NCBI GenBank assembly: GCA_014860175.1
Contig: JACZKF010000273.1
Coordinates: forward strand, 1 to 13,330
Source: Desulfuromonadales bacterium
GTDB taxonomy: Bacteria > Desulfobacterota > Desulfuromonadia > Desulfuromonadales > JACZKF01
Direction of reading: 5' to 3'
DNA length: 13,330 nt
Numbering within the stretch: position 1 is the stretch's first letter; each line of letters begins with the position of its first letter. Positions 13,103-13,330 of this stretch are shown here, one piece after another. The notes beneath the pieces were generated by a model that saw only the letters and a program-made list of their open reading frames with translations, was not told the origin of the DNA and searched no databases. Made by a program: the position numbers and the translations under genes.

Positions 13103-13330
13103 ATGTTCGACAAACTCACCATTCGCGACATCGATTTCCAGGGGAAAAGGGTATTCTGCCGGGTCGACTTCAACGTCCCTTTCGATGAGCAGGGGAACAT
13201 TACCGACGACACCCGCATCGTCGCCGCCCTCCCCACCATCCGCCACATCCTCGAAGCTGGCGGGCGGCTGCTCCTCGCCTCCCATCTGGGGCGCCCCAAG
13301 GGAAAGCCCGACCCCAGCTACAGCCTGGCC
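13103..13330 (+). CDS. pgk: Phosphoglycerate kinase, N-terminal part (cut by window end)
   Basis: The first 76 codons of the gene; the frame is open to the last base. The product transfers phosphate between 1,3-bisphosphoglycerate and ADP, the step after gap. Visible motifs are RVDFNVP (20-26), whose Asp and Asn bind 3-phosphoglycerate, and SHLGRPKGKPD (60-70), the conserved substrate-side loop. The N-terminus MFDKLTIRDIDFQGKRV is normal for bacterial enzymes. GGAG (13094-13097) is five bases before the ATG at 13103. The nucleotide-binding half is outside the window. Confidence 0.96.
   Translation, partial: MFDKLTIRDIDFQGKRVFCRVDFNVPFDEQGNITDDTRIVAALPTIRHILEAGGRLLLASHLGRPKGKPDPSYSLA

Overview
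The window is GC-rich and holds core metabolic genes packed almost end to end. Gene content, protein flavour and order point to a deltaproteobacterium of the Desulfuromonadales/Geobacter type. The main clues are gap-pgk beside a histidine kinase, a YycJ-like hydrolase and purB, plus a roughly 1000-residue PurL with a separate PurQ. This assignment is inferred from protein character; no database search was possible.

Left part, plus strand (1-870): the C-terminal third of L-aspartate oxidase (nadB), a monofunctional AroQ-type chorismate mutase with a TTG start, and a 69-residue protein. The small protein looks like the regulatory ferredoxin-like domain of type I-beta DAHP synthase standing alone, without its catalytic barrel. 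A strong bidirectional terminator (887-911) ends this unit and also faces the opposing operon.

Centre, minus strand (1042-11676): seven genes in one direction. In transcription order they are a membrane PAS histidine kinase, a YycJ/WalJ-like metallo-beta-lactamase-fold protein, purB, purL, purQ, purF and pyrE. Four catalyse de novo purine synthesis (PurF step 1, PurL and PurQ step 4, PurB two later steps). PyrE is the PRPP-using step of pyrimidine synthesis. PurL carries two PurS-like domains at its N-terminus, so PurL plus PurQ look like a large one-chain FGAR amidotransferase split before the glutaminase.

Right part, plus strand (12018-13330): gap, a strong intrinsic terminator, then the first 76 codons of pgk. 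A good sigma70-type promoter lies about 80 bases before gap.

The spacers of the central operon are rich in repeats. The most striking are two 119-bp copies of one element. Each begins 1-2 bases after a stop codon (pyrE, purF), lies in the same orientation, and has outer stem arms that differ in sequence yet stay complementary. There is also a 50-bp double-hairpin cruciform before pyrE, a 58-bp imperfect hairpin of ACAGGAT units between purL and purQ, and a short 8-bp-period repeat between purB and purL. The stretch 11677-12017 between the divergent kinase and gap holds promoter sequence and a possible three-way-junction fold. No mobile element, CRISPR array, tRNA or rRNA was seen.
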